Assembly: GCA_031266615.1 (NCBI GenBank)
Contig: JAISAR010000023.1
Location: 1-8,513, forward strand
Source: Rickettsiales bacterium
GTDB lineage: Bacteria > Pseudomonadota > Alphaproteobacteria > Rickettsiales > Anaplasmataceae
Length of the DNA stretch: 8,513 nucleotides
Direction: 5' to 3'
Made by a program: the position numbers and the translations under genes. The notes beneath the pieces are model-generated. The model did no database searches. It was not told the origin of the DNA and was given only the letters and a program-made list of their open reading frames with translations. The stretch's first letter is position 1. The number at the start of each line of letters is the position of its first letter. This document shows positions 7,003 to 8,513 of the stretch, one piece after another.

Positions 7003-7088
7003 ATAGATAAAAACTTACATTCATATTATGGCATAAGCAGTAAATAATTTTATTTCGATACCAGCTTTTTTCTGGCGTATTTTTCTTC

Positions 7089-7103
7089 AGCAGTTAAACT
7101 GCT
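7089..7103. repeat. Perfect 7-bp inverted repeat
   Basis: AGCAGTT and AACTGCT are separated by a single A. The one-base centre suits a dimeric protein site or a cruciform better than an RNA hairpin. It lies about 90 bases upstream of tsaC, so it could be an operator, or a remnant of a palindromic repeat. Confidence 0.4.
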
Positions 7104-7194
7104 ATCTTATAATGAATTTTGTCAGTAACCGCTAGGTTTTTTCGGTTGCCGTGCAACAAAGCCCACTGGGATCCAGGATACTACTTTAGTAATA

Positions 7195-7268
7195 AATATT
7201 TAAGAAACTTACTAAATAAAAAAAAGGCAAAAGAAGCTCCGTGGTGGCTTACTTCAAAATATATTGGT
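7195..7268 (+). repeat. AT-rich dispersed repeat, copy A
   Basis: The core TTACTAAATAAAAAAAA followed by GGCAAAAGAAGC recurs at 8311 and, less exactly, at 8445, always in the same direction. Similarity weakens further right (TTCAAAATATATTGG here, TTTGAAAACATTGG in copy B), giving a unit of roughly 45-75 bases. This copy lies just downstream of the nuclease stop codon. Confidence 0.6.
7218..7250 (-). terminator. Terminator-like end of the nuclease gene, inside repeat copy A
   Basis: Read on the minus strand, downstream of the nuclease stop codon, AAGC (7250-7247) can pair with GCTT (7237-7234). After it come TTTTGCC and a run of eight Ts (7225-7218). The stem is only four pairs, but the T-run is strong and the position, about 30 bases after the stop, is right. 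The eight-base run is part of the repeat family, so each copy may act as a terminator for leftward transcripts. Confidence 0.4.
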
Positions 7269-7278
7269 AGCTAAGCGG

Positions 7279-8202
7279 TTAACTCGTGACTTCTTCTTTG
7301 AGTTGTGCAATTTCAGTTATAGGAAGACCAGTAGTTTGAGCTATGATATCAACAGATACGCCAGCTTTAAGTAGGTTTTTAGCCACAACTATTTTAGCCT
7401 GTTTTTCTCCTCTTTCTTCGCCGATTTGGATGCCTTCTTGTCTGCCTCTTTCTTCTCCAACCTTAACACCCTCATCAAATTTTTGAGCGAAAGCAGCTAC
7501 CTCATCCATTAGACGTTTTTTCCTTTGCTCATATGCTAGCAATTCTTCTTCTGACCAATTGAACTTATTCATCTCTTCATATGCTCGTTTTATTATTACG
7601 TCACTACCAACTATCTTACCTAGATCCTCTTCCCTTGTTTCTGCTGCATATCGAAAAAAATAACACCATTTTTCTACTATATTTTCTAGTTGATCTTCTT
7701 TCGTCTTTGTGAATTTTGGTAGTTCTATGAATACGAAATAGAAGTCCTTTAAGTCATGTTCATTAGTATTCTCATCACGAATAGTATGATTTGACTTGTA
7801 CTCAGCCTTGTCTGGAAAAATAATACAATCGGCAACAGCTATAAAGATTACTTCCTTAAGGTTATGATAATCATCTCCTTGATTAGCTTGACTTGAGTAG
7901 GCTTTAGCGGCATAATATTGAGCACGCTCTTCGAAGCCTTTGGTTTTAGTAAACTGCATTTCCACAATGTACCTTGAGCCTTGAGAGTCCTTACAAAGAA
8001 CATCGACAATACTCTGTTTTTTAGCGGCAATTTCAGGGTCCAAAATGGTAGCTAAAAATTCAACGTTCTGAATTGCAGCTAAGCCAGTAAAGCCTAAAAT
8101 ATCATTTAAGAAATGAATAAGGATATCTTTATTCTTTTCAGTACCAAATATTCTTTTAAAGGCATAATCATTGCGCGCGTCAAGAAATTTTGAAAAAGCC
8201 AT
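7279..8202 (-). CDS. Rpn-family PD-(D/E)XK nuclease ('transposase-like')
   Basis: Member of the recombination-promoting nuclease / PD-(D/E)XK 'putative transposase' family, often present in many copies in Wolbachia and related genomes. Such proteins cut DNA and can promote RecA-independent recombination. The 307 residues include the N-terminal signature LDARNDYAFKRIFG (7-20), then the presumed catalytic core D67 (SIVDVLCKD), E81 and Q83 (IVEMQ), followed by ERAQYYAAKAYSSQ (92-105). The C-terminal part has a glycine/glutamate repeat (about 244-267: VGEERGRQEG, IGEERGEK) and the family's closing helices LLKAGVSVDIIAQTTGLPITEI (277-298). The gene looks intact. The frame is open to TTG 8256, but that TTG is part of the -35 box, so ATG 8202 is the likely start. 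Direct repeats flank the gene on both sides. Confidence 0.9.
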   Translation of the reverse strand: MAFSKFLDARNDYAFKRIFGTEKNKDILIHFLNDILGFTGLAAIQNVEFLATILDPEIAAKKQSIVDVLCKDSQGSRYIVEMQFTKTKGFEERAQYYAAKAYSSQANQGDDYHNLKEVIFIAVADCIIFPDKAEYKSNHTIRDENTNEHDLKDFYFVFIELPKFTKTKEDQLENIVEKWCYFFRYAAETREEDLGKIVGSDVIIKRAYEEMNKFNWSEEELLAYEQRKKRLMDEVAAFAQKFDEGVKVGEERGRQEGIQIGEERGEKQAKIVVAKNLLKAGVSVDIIAQTTGLPITEIAQLKEEVTS

Positions 8203-8227
8203 AAGAAAAACTTTAAAAAGCATTAAA

Positions 8228-8256
8228 ATTATACACAATTCTGTAGAAATATTCAA
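8228..8256 (-). promoter_or_regulatory. Promoter of the nuclease gene
   Basis: On the minus strand TTGAAT (-35, 8256-8251) is followed by 17 bases and a perfect TATAAT (-10, 8233-8228). Transcription would start near 8221, about 19 bases before ATG 8202. The box positions rule out the upstream TTG as the normal start codon. No strong Shine-Dalgarno site is seen in the short leader. Confidence 0.6.
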
Positions 8257-8310
8257 TCTTTTTGTTTCGGATGTATTGGCCTACGAACCCAAGCCTCATC
8301 TTGAATTGCA

Positions 8311-8384
8311 ATTATATTAAAAAATTTACTAAATAAAAAAAAGCAAAAGAAGCCCTGGTCAATATTTCTTTGAAAACATTGGCG
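8311..8384 (+). repeat. AT-rich dispersed repeat, copy B
   Basis: It carries the same TTACTAAATAAAAAAAA core as copy A, followed by GCAAAAGAAGCCC with one G fewer. It lies upstream of the nuclease promoter, so copies A and B bracket the complete nuclease transcription unit in direct orientation, about 1.1 kb apart. Confidence 0.6.
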
Positions 8385-8444
8385 TTTTTTATGCCTTAAA
8401 CGCTGCAATTTAGCGACTTTTAAACTGCAACAGACCTTAGTTCA

Positions 8445-8513
8445 AATATTAAAAAATTTACTAAGCAGAAAAAAAAGGCAAAAGAAACCCAGAGCAGCTA
8501 GTATTCAAATTCT
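8445..8513 (+). repeat. AT-rich dispersed repeat, copy C, cut by the window edge
   Basis: AATATTAAAAAATTTACTAA is shared closely with copy B. It continues as GCAG, eight As and GGCAAAAGAAACCC. The following CAGCTAGTATTCAAAT resembles the matching part of copy A (TGGCTTACTTCAAAAT). The copy reaches the right edge and may continue beyond it. Confidence 0.55.

Larger units (their letters stand above)
7003..7278. other. Spacer rich in inverted repeats between the nuclease gene and tsaC
   Basis: These 276 bases contain no gene I can support. They hold a run of small hairpins: ATAC-CAG (7059-7065) with CTG-GC-GTAT (7072-7080); AGCAGTT-A-AACTGCT (7089-7103, perfect arms of 7); and AACCG (7127-7131) with CGGTT (7143-7147). 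Next comes CTGGGATCCAG (7166-7176), a string I associate from memory with Wolbachia dispersed palindromic repeats. Copy A of the AT-rich direct repeat follows, from 7195. The tsaC promoter should lie here, but I find no convincing -35/-10 pair. Confidence 0.5.
8257..8513. other. Non-coding right end carrying two repeat copies
   Basis: I find no gene here. The stretch holds repeat copies B and C, 134 bases apart, and between them a small hairpin, CGCT (8400-8403) with AGCG (8412-8415). It reads like accumulated repeat remnants rather than a decayed protein gene. Confidence 0.5.

Noticed and set aside
8203..8256. N-terminal extension of the nuclease gene from TTG 8256 (18 residues)
   Set aside because: The TTG lies within the -35 box of a good promoter whose transcript would start near 8221, and the family's N-terminal signature begins shortly after ATG 8202.
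7195..8513. CRISPR-like array from the three repeat copies
   Set aside because: The spacing is irregular (about 1.1 kb and 134 bases), the copies are degenerate, and no cas gene is present.

Overview
The window is AT-rich bacterial DNA that most resembles an obligate intracellular Rickettsiales genome, probably Wolbachia (Anaplasmataceae). Supporting signs are a UvrA with alphaproteobacterial-type motifs, a VirB8-type secretion protein encoded away from any other virB gene, an Rpn/PD-(D/E)XK 'transposase-like' nuclease, short degenerate AT-rich repeats, and sparse Shine-Dalgarno sites. The organism call rests on memory of gene families, not on a search.

Layout, left to right. Positions 1-315 are a divergent control region. 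A very good minus-strand sigma-70-type promoter (TTGACA, 17 bp, TATCAT) points out of the window towards a short open frame that runs off the left edge. A TATAAT box on the plus strand serves uvrA. Two plus-strand genes follow: uvrA (nucleotide excision repair, intact) and a 202-residue two-helix membrane protein of unknown function. They converge at 3790-3996 on a minus-strand block of four genes. In transcription order these are tsaC (threonylcarbamoyl-AMP synthase, for tRNA t6A), holB (DNA polymerase III delta-prime, overlapping tsaC by 23 bp), an unrecognised 271-residue protein, and a VirB8-like inner-membrane protein with its own TATAAT box. The right end is accessory in character: a minus-strand Rpn-family nuclease gene with a clear promoter (TTGAAT, 17 bp, TATAAT), bracketed by three same-direction copies of a roughly 45-75 bp repeat, plus a 276-bp spacer full of small inverted repeats.

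Functionally this is mostly housekeeping (DNA repair, tRNA modification, replication clamp loading) with lineage-specific genes slotted in. I see no clear new multi-gene system. The points most worth a second look are the divergent promoter with a palindrome over its -35 box, the pared-down delta-prime subunit, the solitary VirB8 paralogue beside an unknown gene, and the repeat family around the nuclease gene.
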